A DNA stretch of 14,665 nt from Sodiomyces alkalinus F11 (Eukaryota > Ascomycota > Sordariomycetes > Glomerellales > Plectosphaerellaceae): contig NW_021167084.1 in assembly GCF_003711515.1 (NCBI RefSeq), positions 64,290 to 78,954 on the forward strand, given 5' to 3'. Shown in pieces: positions 1 to 9,376 of the stretch; position 1 is the first letter of the stretch; every line of letters starts with the position of its first letter. A model generated the notes under the pieces. The model worked only from the letters and a program-made list of their open reading frames with translations, did not search any database and was not told where the DNA came from. A program made the position numbers and the translations under genes.

Positions 1-5
1 TACTA

Positions 6-151
6 TGTTATTTGGATCCTATCCGGTCTTTTCCGGTATCCACCCTTATTATATCCTGATGCCCGAAGTCCCTGATATCCGGAGCCCTTAGTTATGAGTG
101 GATCCCCCCTGGATCCCCTATAGGCTATATCGTGGTCCTGCCTATACGATA
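6..151 (-). repeat. 3' LTR of the copia element
   Basis: This repeat aligns with 5825-5947. On the plus strand it begins TGTTATTTGG and ends CGATA. The final TA corresponds to CA in the other copy, so the original TG...CA ends are inferred, with one C-to-T change. A run of five C follows at 154-158, which on the minus strand is a G-rich polypurine tract just upstream of the LTR, as expected for plus-strand priming. This copy is 24 bp longer than the 5' copy: it keeps bases lying between two short ATATCC direct repeats (51-56 and 75-80). The edges rest on the alignment of only two copies. Confidence 0.8.
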
Positions 152-302
152 TACCCCCTTAGTTAAGATGGGTCTTCCTAGGTTAACTGACTAATTAGAG
201 GCTTCGGTTTAAACTAAACGCTCTTAACTTTTCTATTATAAAACTAATAGTTAGGAGAAAACGCCCTCGTAAAAGGGATTTAAATCCGCCCTATTTAACC
301 GT
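152..302 (-). other. 3' untranslated end of copia element with polypurine tract
   Basis: This stretch lies between the last stop of the copia gag-pol frame (303-305) and the 3' LTR. It contains the minus-strand purine run AAGGGGG (154-160) next to the LTR, the probable polypurine tract. I see nothing else in it. Confidence 0.5.
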
Positions 303-3300
303 TTAATTTAATTCTATCTTAATTGGTTCCTCGATCCTGATTAGCCGGATCTGCTTAATCGGATCTATATCCATCGGATCTGCTACGCTCTTAGGGGCCT
401 GGATTATTACTGCGGCCGTGGCTTTAGCGCGTTTAATCTCTTCGTGTAGTTATTTAGACTACTCGATACGGTCCTTTTAATCCGTTAAATTAAGCTATTA
501 CTATAGTTTTTTAATTCCTGCCTCCGGTAATGCCTTTATTAAACCGTCCACGATTATCTTTTTCGTGTTAACGTACGTAACCTTAAAGAGGCCCTGCTAT
601 ACTGATTAACGCGCTTACTAGTTATGAATATTAATATGCTATAGCCTTATTCGTAGGCGTTATGCCTTCTTATTAACGAGGTTAATAGTCTGTTAATTAT
701 CGTAGTGTAGCTATAGCTATTATTAGTCTAGCCGAAGCTCTAAATCCCTTAATATCCGGCTAACGAATAGCGTCTCCTTAGCTGCCTTAGTAAGAGCGAG
801 TAGTTCCGACTCTATTAACGATATCGTGACTATCGGTTATTTACCCGCCTTTTAGTTAACGGTGCCGCCGAAAAGCTTTATCGTATATCCTTACGAGCTC
901 TTATAGTCTGGATTATCCCTAAAGAACGCGTCGCTTACTATTAGGAAGAGTCTATCCCCACCGAATTCTAAGTAGTAGTATCTTATATAGTAGAGGAATA
1001 GTAGTATTTATTAAGCCTTTTTAAAGGTGGTTAGAGGAGGGGTTAACGTTATACTAGGAAAGCTTTAAGTAAGCGAACGCGATATCGGGTCTTATTACGA
1101 TAGCGGCGTATAGGATAGAACCGATTATTCCCTAATACTAACGGACCTCGGGAATCGACGCGCGGGTACTATCTCGGAGTATTACCGGCTCCGTAGATAA
1201 TACGACCTTTAATAGTTTTCGGCAGAGTATATCTACGTAGTATTTAACCGCGATCTTCTCCACGTAAAAGGATTATAATAGCTATAACCTACGGGTGGCT
1301 CTATCCCTTAGGACCTTAATTCCTAGGAACTAACGGATTTCTTCACCTCCTAATAACCTATAGCTTCGCTTAAAGGCAGCCTTAAGGTTATCGGCGTCCG
1401 TCTTACGGTCTCTATAGTATATAAGTCCGATATCGTTAACGTAGAAGAATAGGATTAAACCGTCGCGGATTATAATATAGGGGTTATTAGGGACGGCTAT
1501 AAAGCCTATCCTCTATAGCGTGCCGCTAAATTCCTTTTACTATAGTAGTGGCGATACCCTTAAACCGAAGAGGGCTTTCCATAGTAGTAGGACCTTACCT
1601 AGTACTTTGTAGCCTTACGGTATCTTTATAAACACCTTTGCCTTAAGGTTAGCGTTAACGAACGCGTTAACGGTATCGAACTGCCTTATCTCTAGGTTAA
1701 ATCGGGCGGCGATCGCTATTAGTATACGGAAGGACTATAAGGCTAGCGTTACAGCGTAGTTATCTTTAGTCTCTAACCGTTTTTATTAATCCCCTCGGAC
1801 CACGAGGCGTGCCTTATACTTAAGGAGGGTGCCCTCCTTCTTAAATTTATAGGTGTATACCTATCTATAGACGAGGACTTAGTACTTATTAGCCTGATTA
1901 CTACTTACCTCCTACTAGTAGCCTATCTATCGGTGCCCCTTAAGGTATTCCCCCTCGGCCTATAACTACCGCTCCTATAACGGGTAGAGGTGTATATCGC
2001 GGTGGTGCTTTAGTGGAGGCGGGAGATCCTCGCGGGTTACGTGCGATAGCGGCTGAAAGGTATTAGAGGGAGTAGAATCTATACCACCGATATCGCCGTC
2101 GTTAATAGCTTACTTCCTCGCGCGTGTAGGGTTATAAGTCCTGCTAGCGTTAAAGAATGCCTTTTAGGCGTTATCGTTCTAGACCTTTTTAGTCGTGTAT
2201 AGACTTACGATAGTTCTCGTGATAGATGGGCGCGCGGGTAATAGGCGCGCGGCCGTCGGGAGTATAGCCGACGGGCACCCCTTAGGGGCACCTATAGCTG
2301 TCCGTTAGTGGTTATCGTGTTCTTTTACCTTAGCGCCCCTGACTACTGCTAACGCTATAAGGAACGCGCGCGCGGGATCTTCCGGGGATATTAGAGGTAT
2401 AGGAAACAGTTTAAACCTCGTAGTAGTGAACCGTAAAGTGTCCGTAGTAATAGCGGTGGCCTCTCCCGTAGTAATAGCGGTGGCGTCGCCTTTACCCGTA
2501 GTAATAGCGGCGGCGTTAGAGTTTTCCGACTCGAGATCTAATACGTCTACGGCTATGCCCCTTAATAGTAGCCTATTCGCGGTCTCCTTAGATTAGGTAA
2601 TACGGATAGATTATAGACGTTCCCTGATTTCCTTAGCGGAAGCCGTGGCTTATAGCGTTTTAATCCTGCTATTAAATATTTTATCTTTATTAAAGACTAC
2701 GTCTTTTATAGTGATAATATCCGTTAGGTATAGCAGCTAAATGCGGAAGCTATTCGAGGATTAGTATCCGACGTGATAACCGATCTATACCTTCGGTTCT
2801 AGCCTTTATAGGTGGTTCCTTTTAGCTTAGGTAACACGTGTTTTTATAAAGGCTTTATAGCCGTATACTTATAGGTGCGTAAGGTTAGGTTAACGGCCGC
2901 GTAGGCCTTTGTATAGCGTTCGCTAGTCGTTAATATATCGTGGCGTTCTATTACATAGATATATAGTAGTTTTAAAGATCTTAGGCTAGATAGATATAGG
3001 CAGATTAGCTTTAATCCTTATAGCCCTCGCCCTTTTTTTAACGATGCCTTTAATTCGTTCTATAACGCCGTTCTAATCCTATAAATATAGTGCCGACGGC
3101 TGGCCTTCTACCCCCTTAGTAGCGAGGAAAGTAACGACTTCTAGGTGCTAAAATATCTTAGAATCGGCCCGTAGAACGCGTGGCCTAACGTCGAATTAGG
3201 TCTTAAGTAGGGTAAAAACGTCCTTTAGAGTGTATAGGATAAAGCCTTAGTCTCTTTTTTATACGTAGTAATCCTATATCTTATATAATCCGCCCGCTAA

Positions 3301-5502
3301 TTACTCCGCCTTTTTTAGATCGTGCAAATTAATAGCTAGGGCCTCTCCGAGCTTTAACGGATAAAGGGATAGTATCCGTCAGATCTGCATAGGTATTTAC
3401 GATTGCCTATACGCGTTATAGTCCGTTATACGAGGTCCCTTTATCTTTACCCCCTAAGTGGCGTCGATAATCTTTACGAGAGTATCGGTGCTATAATAGC
3501 TAAGGCGTTCGTGCTACCGTTATGCCGTGGTCTTCTACGGTTACCGCGGTTATCGTGATTTTCTATACGGGTTATCGCGGGGGTGCCTTGCCGAGACCGC
3601 GAACGTGGTGGCGGCCGTGGCTTCCAGGCGCTTGATTATATACTGGCCGTGGATATTTAGTAGCTTATAGATAGGCCGGCTATCGGCGGAGCTAACGATA
3701 GTGTTATTTACGGTATCCTAGCGGTAACCTTATAGGCGTAGCTAGCGTTCCGAGACGATATTAGTAACGAATTCCTTATAGTATAGGATATTATAGAGGC
3801 ATAGTAGCCTCTTCGTGCCTGATAGAGATTATATACATAGCTTAATATCTTTATATCCGAGGATAGGAGCCTTATAAGTACCTACCTAAAGCGTTAATAA
3901 ATTAACCGTGGGTAGTCTAATAGCCGTAAAACGGCCTTGATTATTAAAGATATAGATTAATAATCCTGAGTCTAGGATCGCGTAGTGTGATAGCGCTCTG
4001 GCTTAGTTAATAGAAAGGGATATCCTCTATTCTTATTATAATCTTAATAGTGTTATCGTACGACGACGCGCTACCCCCTAGGTTAGAGGGGCTTTTAGTC
4101 TCCCCGTCGCGGTAACGGATAGGTCTTTATAAACTATAGTAGTAGGCGTAGTATTATAGAGTTAATTTTCCTAGACTTCCTTTATCTTATTAGCGGTGGT
4201 AGCTGCTACTTCCCGCCTTTTCTGTATCGCGGTGTTTACGCGACTTTTGAAACTATAAATATGTATTTTCTTTTCCGCGACCTTTATAATATCTTCACGG
4301 CTATGCTAGGTATAAGGGCGTATATCCGGCCTTATATACTAATAGGCGGCGGTGGTATAGGTATTCTTATATATCTTATAAGGCCTCCTCGTTACGGGAG
4401 GGATAGCCTTTACGGATATGTTACTACGAGGGCGCTTCTTATTATTATCGTTATTAGTAGTATCCTTAGTATCGGGGAGGTTCCTAAGGGTGTTAAAGGT
4501 GCCTCTCCTTACTCTAGGCATTATAGCGGTGGATTATAGGCTCTTTATATTACTAAGAACCGCCCGTAAAGCCTTTACGAAGTCGTTAATTGTTAGTTCG
4601 TTTTCCGTAATCTTATTATAGTTGTTTACTAGGTAGTTATTACTCTATTCCTAGGTAATAGGTCTAACGGCTTTTAACGCGTCTTCTGCCTAACGGTCCG
4701 CGCTTAATAGTTCTAAAACGCCTATATATTTATAGTATATTATCGCTATTTTCTAGCTTACTACCTAGGCGTTTATATCCTTAGGTATAGCCTTTATAGG
4801 CGTGGTGTATTATCGGTATAGGACTAGGGCTTCCTTACGGAGGTCTGTAGGTATCGGTCCTGCGTGCGTGTGTAGGAGAGTAATCTAGGCCCGCGGGTTA
4901 TTTACGGTGTTATCCTATAGCTAGGCGAGGAGGTTACGTAACGTGGTGTATATAGTCCCTTCGATATAGGAGTGTACCTTATTAAACTCCTTTTACTGCG
5001 CGTTGTAGTCTGTCTTTTCCTCGCGGTATATACGGCGATCTTATAGGTAGCGCGTGCGCCCCTTTTTAGAGAGGTCGTTAATAGACGTGGGCGTCCTAGT
5101 TAGTGGTTCTTTTATTACGGCCGTAACCTTCCGGCGAGCGGCTATCTTCCTTTTACCGGTAGCCGTAGTAGCGGCCGTGGTAGCCGTGGATTCTATAGTA
5201 TCCGTGGCCTTGTCGCCTTTTAGCGTGATAGTGGAAAACGGAGTAGCCGTGACGGTGGTAGCTATAGCCTCCTCCGTGTTAGGGTCTATAGCGAGGGCTT
5301 TATATTTACGAACGTTAGGGGGTATAGGTATAGGGAGGAGATAGGCGTTAGCCTCCTTAACGCTTAGCTTTGGATTAAGGTAGTTATTCTAATAGGAGGC
5401 CGATTTACCGTGTACGGCGCGCTCCTAAACTGCTTAATCCCTTTAGTTAACGAGGGTCGTGGCGGCCGCCTTCTACTTGGCGTTAGATACGTTAGAAGAT
5501 AT
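303..5502 (-). pseudogene. copia gag-pol polyprotein, degraded
   Basis: A single frame of about 1,733 codons would encode capsid, protease, integrase, reverse transcriptase and RNase H. I place the start at 5502-5500, where ATA replaces ATG in an AAAG-ATA-TCT context. Gag runs to about 4250 and ends with a knuckle-like YKIYK near 4340-4380, probably once CKICK. The protease motif LDSG is near 3965-3980. Integrase lies around 2850-3400, with LRAD and NGVIERI (3046-3072). Reverse transcriptase has YVNDI at 1429-1443, where the family has YVDD; the Asp-to-Asn change fits RIP. RNase H is near 550-900, with ESELLALTKAAKE and HINIHN. Stops are TAA/TAG, mostly at Gln positions. I found one +1 frameshift, near 1016-1024 in a T/A run. 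An in-frame remnant at 4339-4521 stays open for 60 codons. Family assignment is firm; the start is inferred. Confidence 0.92.
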
Positions 5503-5824
5503 CTTTGCTAGATTATTGTTTGTTAGTTGGTTAATTAATAGGTAGGTTGATTGATTTTTTGATTGCTCTGATTAGGTTGATAGTAGTTATTTAAGAGTGC
5601 TTATATAGACGTGATTACTTTTTTATAGTGGAATAGGGATAGCTTTATTAATATCTATCGTTTAGGCGTTATAAACCGGCTTATAACTATCGCATGTTAA
5701 ATAGGCACTTAAATAATTAACTTAGTAGAGTAGAAATCTCGTGTGTGTGTATTATATTAAGTTATATCTGGGAGAGTCTTTTATGCCCTTAATTTAGGTA
5801 GTAAAGACTCCGTTATAGGTACTA
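5503..5824 (-). other. 5' leader of the copia element
   Basis: This non-coding stretch lies between the 5' LTR and the inferred gag start. On the minus strand it begins right after the LTR terminus TAACA with TAGTACCTATAACGG, where the tRNA primer-binding site should lie. RIP has changed it too much for me to name the tRNA. It contains a short GT run at 5741-5749. No reading frame of note. Confidence 0.5.
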
Positions 5825-5947
5825 TGTTATTTAGATCCTATCCGGTCTTTTCCGGTATCCACCCCTATTATATCCGAAGCCCTTAGTTATAGCGTGGATC
5901 CCCCCTGGATCCCCTATAGGCTATATCGTGGTCCTGCCTATACGACA
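5825..5947 (-). repeat. 5' LTR of the copia element
   Basis: This is a direct repeat of 6-151. On the plus strand it begins TGTTATTTAG and ends CGACA, so both TG and CA ends are intact here. It is 123 bp long and lacks 24 bp present in the other LTR, a loss most simply explained by deletion between ATATCC repeats. LTRs of this family carry the promoter and polyadenylation signals, but I could not identify a TATA box with confidence. Confidence 0.8.
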
Positions 5948-6133
5948 GATCTATGCCTGACTAAGGGCTTCGGATCTCTGGGACCTCGGGCATCAGGATA
6001 CCGTAAAAACCCACCACTCTCGCTATAGGCGCTATACCGTATAAGGCAGGTCCCCACTTCCCCGTAAAATCCTAACCTAGACATTAGCCCTTGATTGAAA
6101 ATATCACTTAAACGCCCACCTGTAACCACTATA
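5948..6133. other. Spacer between copia and pogo elements, weakly RIP-affected
   Basis: No gene is supported here. A 63-codon open frame on the minus strand (5938-6129) crosses into the LTR and looks like chance. The stretch keeps many CA and TG dinucleotides (for example around 6008-6020 and 6095-6130), more than the transposon DNA on either side. This suggests single-copy DNA that escaped RIP. Its first part carries the inverted LTR segment listed separately. Confidence 0.5.
5960..6000 (+). repeat. 41-bp inverted copy of a copia LTR segment
   Basis: Read on the plus strand, this matches the reverse complement of 52-92 in the left copia LTR at 37 of 41 positions. It also forms a perfect 16-bp inverted repeat with 5872-5887 in the adjacent 5' LTR. 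It lies 12 bp outside the element's edge. It may be a truncated older LTR in opposite orientation or a product of a local inversion. Confidence 0.75.
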
Positions 6134-6152
6134 ACAGTCCCCGAAAAAAGCT
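6134..6152 (+). repeat. Candidate left terminal inverted repeat of pogo element
   Basis: The 19 bases beginning ACAGTCCCCG match the reverse complement of 13937-13955 at 15 of 19 positions; one mismatch is a RIP-type C-to-T. The preceding TA (6132-6133) fits a mariner-type target site. The match is short and imperfect. Confidence 0.4.
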
Positions 6153-6499
6153 CTTAATATAGCCGAGTTTAGTATTAACTGGTTCTTCGATATTATTTAT
6201 ATATTTACTACCCTTTTTTTATACCTTATAGGCGGCCTTTTAATACCTGGCTAATATATTAGTACTAGTTATAACCGACGACTTCCCCGAATAAGAGGAG
6301 CCTTTCGGGCTTAATATTAATTATAAGCTATAATATAAAAAGTCCTTTAACCCTAGCGTTACCCCCGGTATATCCCTTATAGGGATTAAAAATAACGATA
6401 TATACTATAGATAGGTTTAAGAGCGTAATAGGCCGTTAATTAAAGACTTCCTATTAACTAGAAAGGAGGTTTAATACTACCCGTAGATATATAGAAAAA
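6153..6499. other. Non-coding left arm of the interrupted pogo element
   Basis: AT-rich, RIP-mutated sequence between the candidate left terminus and the nested LTR element. All six frames carry many stops, and I recognise no protein motif. If the nesting model is right, this joins 11692-11808 to form the transposase gene's 3' non-coding side. Confidence 0.35.
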
Positions 6500-6504
6500 G
6501 GTAG
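6500..6504. repeat. Left target-site duplication (GGTAG) of nested LTR element
   Basis: The five bases before the left LTR are identical to 11687-11691 after the right LTR. A 5-bp duplication is typical of LTR retrotransposon integration, so this fixes the outer borders of the element. Confidence 0.85.
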
Positions 6505-6866
6505 TAATACGCCCTAGATTCTACCGGGAACATCAGGGTATACCACGGGCGTACCACGGGCGTACTATAGCTTATGCCATAGCACCCACGGGGTATACTA
6601 TAGGTACCTTTACGGTATACTATGGCTTCCCTAGGGTATAATTAGTGAATACCGGGGAATTCCCCGGGTTCGTATATATAGGAGCCGAGGATTCTACGGG
6701 GTTTCCCCGTGGATACTTAAGTCCTGGGGGCGCGCGCCCCCTTAGTTTAGAGAAGATATCTATATTATACCCTATTTCCTATACCTAAAGTTATTATTCC
6801 GAACCCTAGAAGCCCTAAGTCCGATAATACTAGCTAGCCAGAGATATACCTAGATAGGGTATATTA
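6505..6866 (+). repeat. Left (5') LTR of nested element
   Basis: The 362-bp repeat is collinear with 11324-11686. It holds three close palindromes: a 16-bp perfect one centred at 6659/6660 (CCGGGGAATTCCCCGG), a stem with a TTT loop at 6696-6710, and a 16-bp GC-only one at 6726-6741. It keeps more CA/TG than the right copy, for example ATGCCATA against ATACTATA. Confidence 0.9.
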
Positions 6867-6917
6867 AATAGTAGTAACTACGCTTTTAGGCAAGGTTCGT
6901 CATACCGCCGCCTGGCA
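6867..6917 (+). other. Region after the 5' LTR, expected primer-binding site
   Basis: The bases just inside the LTR (AATAGTAGTAACTACG) are where the tRNA primer would pair. RIP prevents me from naming the tRNA. Nothing else is seen. Confidence 0.3.
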
Positions 6918-7092
6918 CGAACTACGTATACTAAGACTAAATAGGCATATAGTATACTAGCGGTCGCGAACTACGTATACTAAGACTATATAGGTATATA
7001 GTTTACTAGGGCGTACTATAGGATACCCTAGCGAATACTAGTATACTAGGCGTAGCCGCCCTTAAAGGCGCGAACTACGTATACTAAGACTA
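6918..7092 (+). repeat. Three copies of a 22-bp repeat in the element's leader
   Basis: The core beginning CGAACTACGTATACTAAGAC occurs at 6918, 6967 and 7071. The first two copies share about 49 bp of similar sequence. The copies are direct repeats in non-coding DNA. Confidence 0.85.
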
Positions 7093-7123
7093 ACCAGGCA
7101 CGACCGCTTATACTAGGCGAAAA

Positions 7124-7676
7124 CGCCTCCCCTTTAATAGGTTTAGACGTAGAGTAATAAAGGGAACCACCGTTAAGCGTAGGAATAGCGACTATACTAA
7201 CCTATACTAGCCGTAGAACCTAAGCTTCGATACCGCGATAACCTTCCTAATAATCGCTAGTCGGGCGCAGGATAATAACTATACTAACCTATACTAACGC
7301 TAAATATTTATAATAATCGCTAAAGGGCGTAGGATAGCGACTATACTATCCTATATACTAGTATCCTCCGTAGGACTAAAGCCCCGATAAAGACCACGGG
7401 GCGTATTAACCTCCTCCCCCCCTAATCGCCTCCCCTTTACTAGGTCTAGGCGCGGAGTATACTAAGGAACCCACGGTTACTAGTTAAGCACAGGAATAGC
7501 GCCTATACTAACCTATACCAGCACCTACTATAGATTCCTAGCTCTAATATAATACTAATCTTCCTAATAATTATAGCGATAACCTTCTTAACGATCACCT
7601 AAGGGTATAGGATAGCGCCTATACTATTCTATATACTCGCGTCCTCCGTAGAACTAGAGTTCCGAAGGAACCACGT
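7124..7676 (+). repeat. Diverged tandem duplication, about 280 bp per unit
   Basis: Unit one (7124-7400) and unit two (7427-7676) share collinear landmarks. Each starts CGCCTCCCCTTTA, passes a GGAACC block and a TATACTAACCTATAC block, and ends near CCTCCGTAG followed by a CCACG block. Inside, a motif of about 30 bp (AGGATAGCG then CTATACTA) recurs about five times, near 7170, 7267, 7331, 7490 and 7609. No coding frame is apparent. Confidence 0.75.
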
Positions 7677-8027
7677 AGTACTAAGCCACTGGATATTTTT
7701 ATCCCCCCCCTTTACCGTAGCACCGAGCCACTCGATAACCCCCCCCTTTTTATTTTCCCCTTTTCCCACGGAGTATAAGGGGAGCTAGCCTCCCTTTACC
7801 GTAATCTTCCCTTTACCCGTACTTCGCGGAGAATACTTTCGTCCTAGCACGGCTCGCCTTTATCCGACTAGCTTAACGTACTAAGAATATCTAAGGCTAG
7901 CGACGTAATAACCCTAATAGGAAAAGCGTAGAACTAGTATCTATGCGAGAGGCTATATATCCTAAGGCTCTAGGGGCGTACCTTAGCCTCCGCCGTACGC
8001 CTAATCGTAAGCTATAGACTTAAAACG
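7677..8027 (+). other. Leader sequence of nested element, no gene seen
   Basis: This holds two C-runs of similar context (near 7702-7712 and 7739-7747), each after GCCACT. I see no motif or usable frame. Confidence 0.4.
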
Positions 8028-8248
8028 CCTTTATCGGATTTATCCGAGGCCCTTTAGCTAGTCCTACTTAATAAAGAGAGGGCTTCCCTTTATTCTACTA
8101 GCCTTTATCGGATTTACCCGAGGTCCCTTAGTCGTCCTCCTTATTAAAGGGAGGGCTTTCCCTTATTCTACTAGCCTTTATCGAGTTTACCCGAGATTTC
8201 CTTAGCTTTTCTCCTAGTTAGAGGGAGGGCCTCCCTATAATAGACTCG
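8028..8248 (+). repeat. Three tandem copies of a 73-74-bp repeat
   Basis: Copies begin with CCTTTATCG at 8028, 8102 and 8175, and a degenerate fourth start is at 8249. Each contains TTTACCCGAG or a variant and GAGGGAGGGC or a variant. The array ends about 60 bp before the first open frame of the element. Confidence 0.9.
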
Positions 8249-8310
8249 CCTTTAACCGTGACCGACGCTAAGGCCACCCTCCGTCTACGGGCTATAGTAT
8301 ATATACCGCT

Positions 8311-9213
8311 ATGCCCGATATTCCTAACCGGGACCCTAAGTATCTCTCGGACTTCCGGATAATACCGCGGAAGGCTATAGCACTATACTCGGATTCTCTA
8401 TAGCGTAACGTCCTCGAATAGCTAGACGGCCTATTAAGCGGAAGAACCGGCAAAGTAATAGAGTATCGTGGTTTACTATCTCCCCTTAATATATCTCCGT
8501 TATTTTATAAAGTATACTCCTTTCCTTTTCCTTCTTCACTTTCCCTTTTTTCCTATCTATTATAAACACTATCGCCGCTAAAGGACGCCCGCGGGATATA
8601 GGGCTTACGTCGCTCGGGGTAGATACTTAGAGATTAAAGCCGTTATATAGCTAAAGTTCGGTTACTACTGGCGAAAAGCCTTAAGGATAAAAGCCGTTAT
8701 ATAGCTAAAGTTTAGTTACCGCTACCGAATAGCGTTATAGATAAAAACCGTTTTATAAAGCCGTTATATAGCTAAAGTTCGATTACCGCCGGCGAATAAC
8801 AAGACCTATATAAGCACTATAAGAATAAGGTAACCCTATTAGCGAGGGATAAAGTTAGCTAGCTTACCGGAATAGTTAGATGCCGGAAAAAGCTAAAAAG
8901 GCGTAAGAAGATAAAGACCTTAGTTTCTAAGGATAGCCTTAAAGGCAGCGGACGTCCCGAGTATACTACGACTAGGAGATATTAAAGAACTATAAGGCAC
9001 GCGGCGAAATTAGAAGCCTAAAGCGTTATAAGGTATACCAGTAACGCGATATAAGGTAAATATTATCGCCGCCCTAGGTAACGCTAGGGAACCATAGGGA
9101 ATAGCAGGAATAAAAGGACTATAACCTATATATACCTTCTATTAACCGCCGTAATAACCACGGTTACTACGGCGCTCCGTAAAGTACTAGGAAAAATAAC
9201 TATATACTTATAA
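8311..9213 (+). pseudogene. First ORF of nested element, unknown basic protein
   Basis: A frame of 301 codons starts at a preserved ATG (MPDIPNRDPKYLSDF) and ends at TAA 9211-9213. It is interrupted by about 20 TAA/TAG codons, most of them plausible CAA/CAG originals. A middle section repeats SRYIAKV because of a DNA-level duplication near 8636-8779. Around residues 165-200 there is a run like ITAGE..DLYKHYKNK, then a lysine/arginine-rich patch (RKKLKRRKKIK, about residues 190-200). Position before a larger frame and the basic character would suit a nucleic-acid-binding gag-like protein, but I see no zinc knuckle and recognise no family. The final TAA could itself be a mutated Gln codon. An intron is possible at the pyrimidine-rich tract near 8515-8560, although the frame runs through it. 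Confidence 0.55.
8636..8779 (+). repeat. Three copies of a 23-bp repeat inside the first ORF
   Basis: AAAGCCGTTATATAGCTAAA followed by GTT starts at 8636, 8690 and 8757. The first two units are 54 bp apart (18 codons, in frame). The third is 67 bp away and so is read in another frame. Confidence 0.85.
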
Positions 9214-9376
9214 AACCTTAGCTTATTTTTCCTTTCCTTTCCCTTTTACTACTACCGTAATTATTTATATCGCTAACGTAGTTCCCTATTAGTTCTTATA
9301 TCGTTTACTATAATTCTTATAGTCCCCTTATAAGCTTATTATTTTATAACGTATACCCGCTTTTCCGTTCTCTCTT
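9214..9376 (+). other. Spacer between the two ORFs of the nested element
   Basis: Pyrimidine-rich at its left (9227-9250), otherwise AT-rich. It could be an intergenic region or an intron; no clear GT...AG pair with a branch site can be chosen after RIP. Confidence 0.35.

Larger units (their letters stand above)
6..5947 (-). mobile_element. Ty1/copia-type LTR retrotransposon, RIP-degraded
   Basis: The element has direct repeats at both ends (6-151 and 5825-5947) around one long gag-pol frame read on the minus strand. The order protease, integrase, reverse transcriptase, RNase H identifies the copia superfamily, since gypsy elements place integrase last. Total length is about 5.9 kb, normal for the family. 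The right-hand repeat is the 5' LTR and the left-hand one the 3' LTR. The 5 bases outside the two LTRs (TACTA on the left, GATCT on the right) do not match, so no target duplication is visible. RIP-type stops throughout make it inactive. Confidence 0.9.

Noticed and set aside
4261..4539. 92-codon open frame on the plus strand starting with ATG
   Set aside because: It is antisense to the copia gag frame, which is supported by its collinearity with protease and integrase downstream. Loss of CA/TG removes TGA stops and makes chance antisense frames longer.
4418..4621. 67-codon plus-strand frame, hydrophobic
   Set aside because: Antisense shadow of the same gag region; the hydrophobicity comes from TA-rich codons, not a membrane protein.
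5054..5344. 96-codon plus-strand frame rich in Val and Ala
   Set aside because: Antisense to the gag frame, which reads here as a Thr/Ala-rich stretch on the minus strand; the Val/Ala pattern is its complement.
5938..6129. 63-codon minus-strand frame across the LTR border
   Set aside because: It spans the edge of the copia LTR and an inverted LTR fragment, with no recognisable motif and no ribosomal or promoter context.
6180..6520. Protein-like reading on the plus strand left of the nested element
   Set aside because: Several stops in every frame and no motif that I recognise. It fits the non-coding arm of the pogo element better.
8028..8248. Possible CRISPR-like array of three repeats
   Set aside because: The units are contiguous 73-74-bp tandem repeats without distinct spacers, in a eukaryotic transposon.
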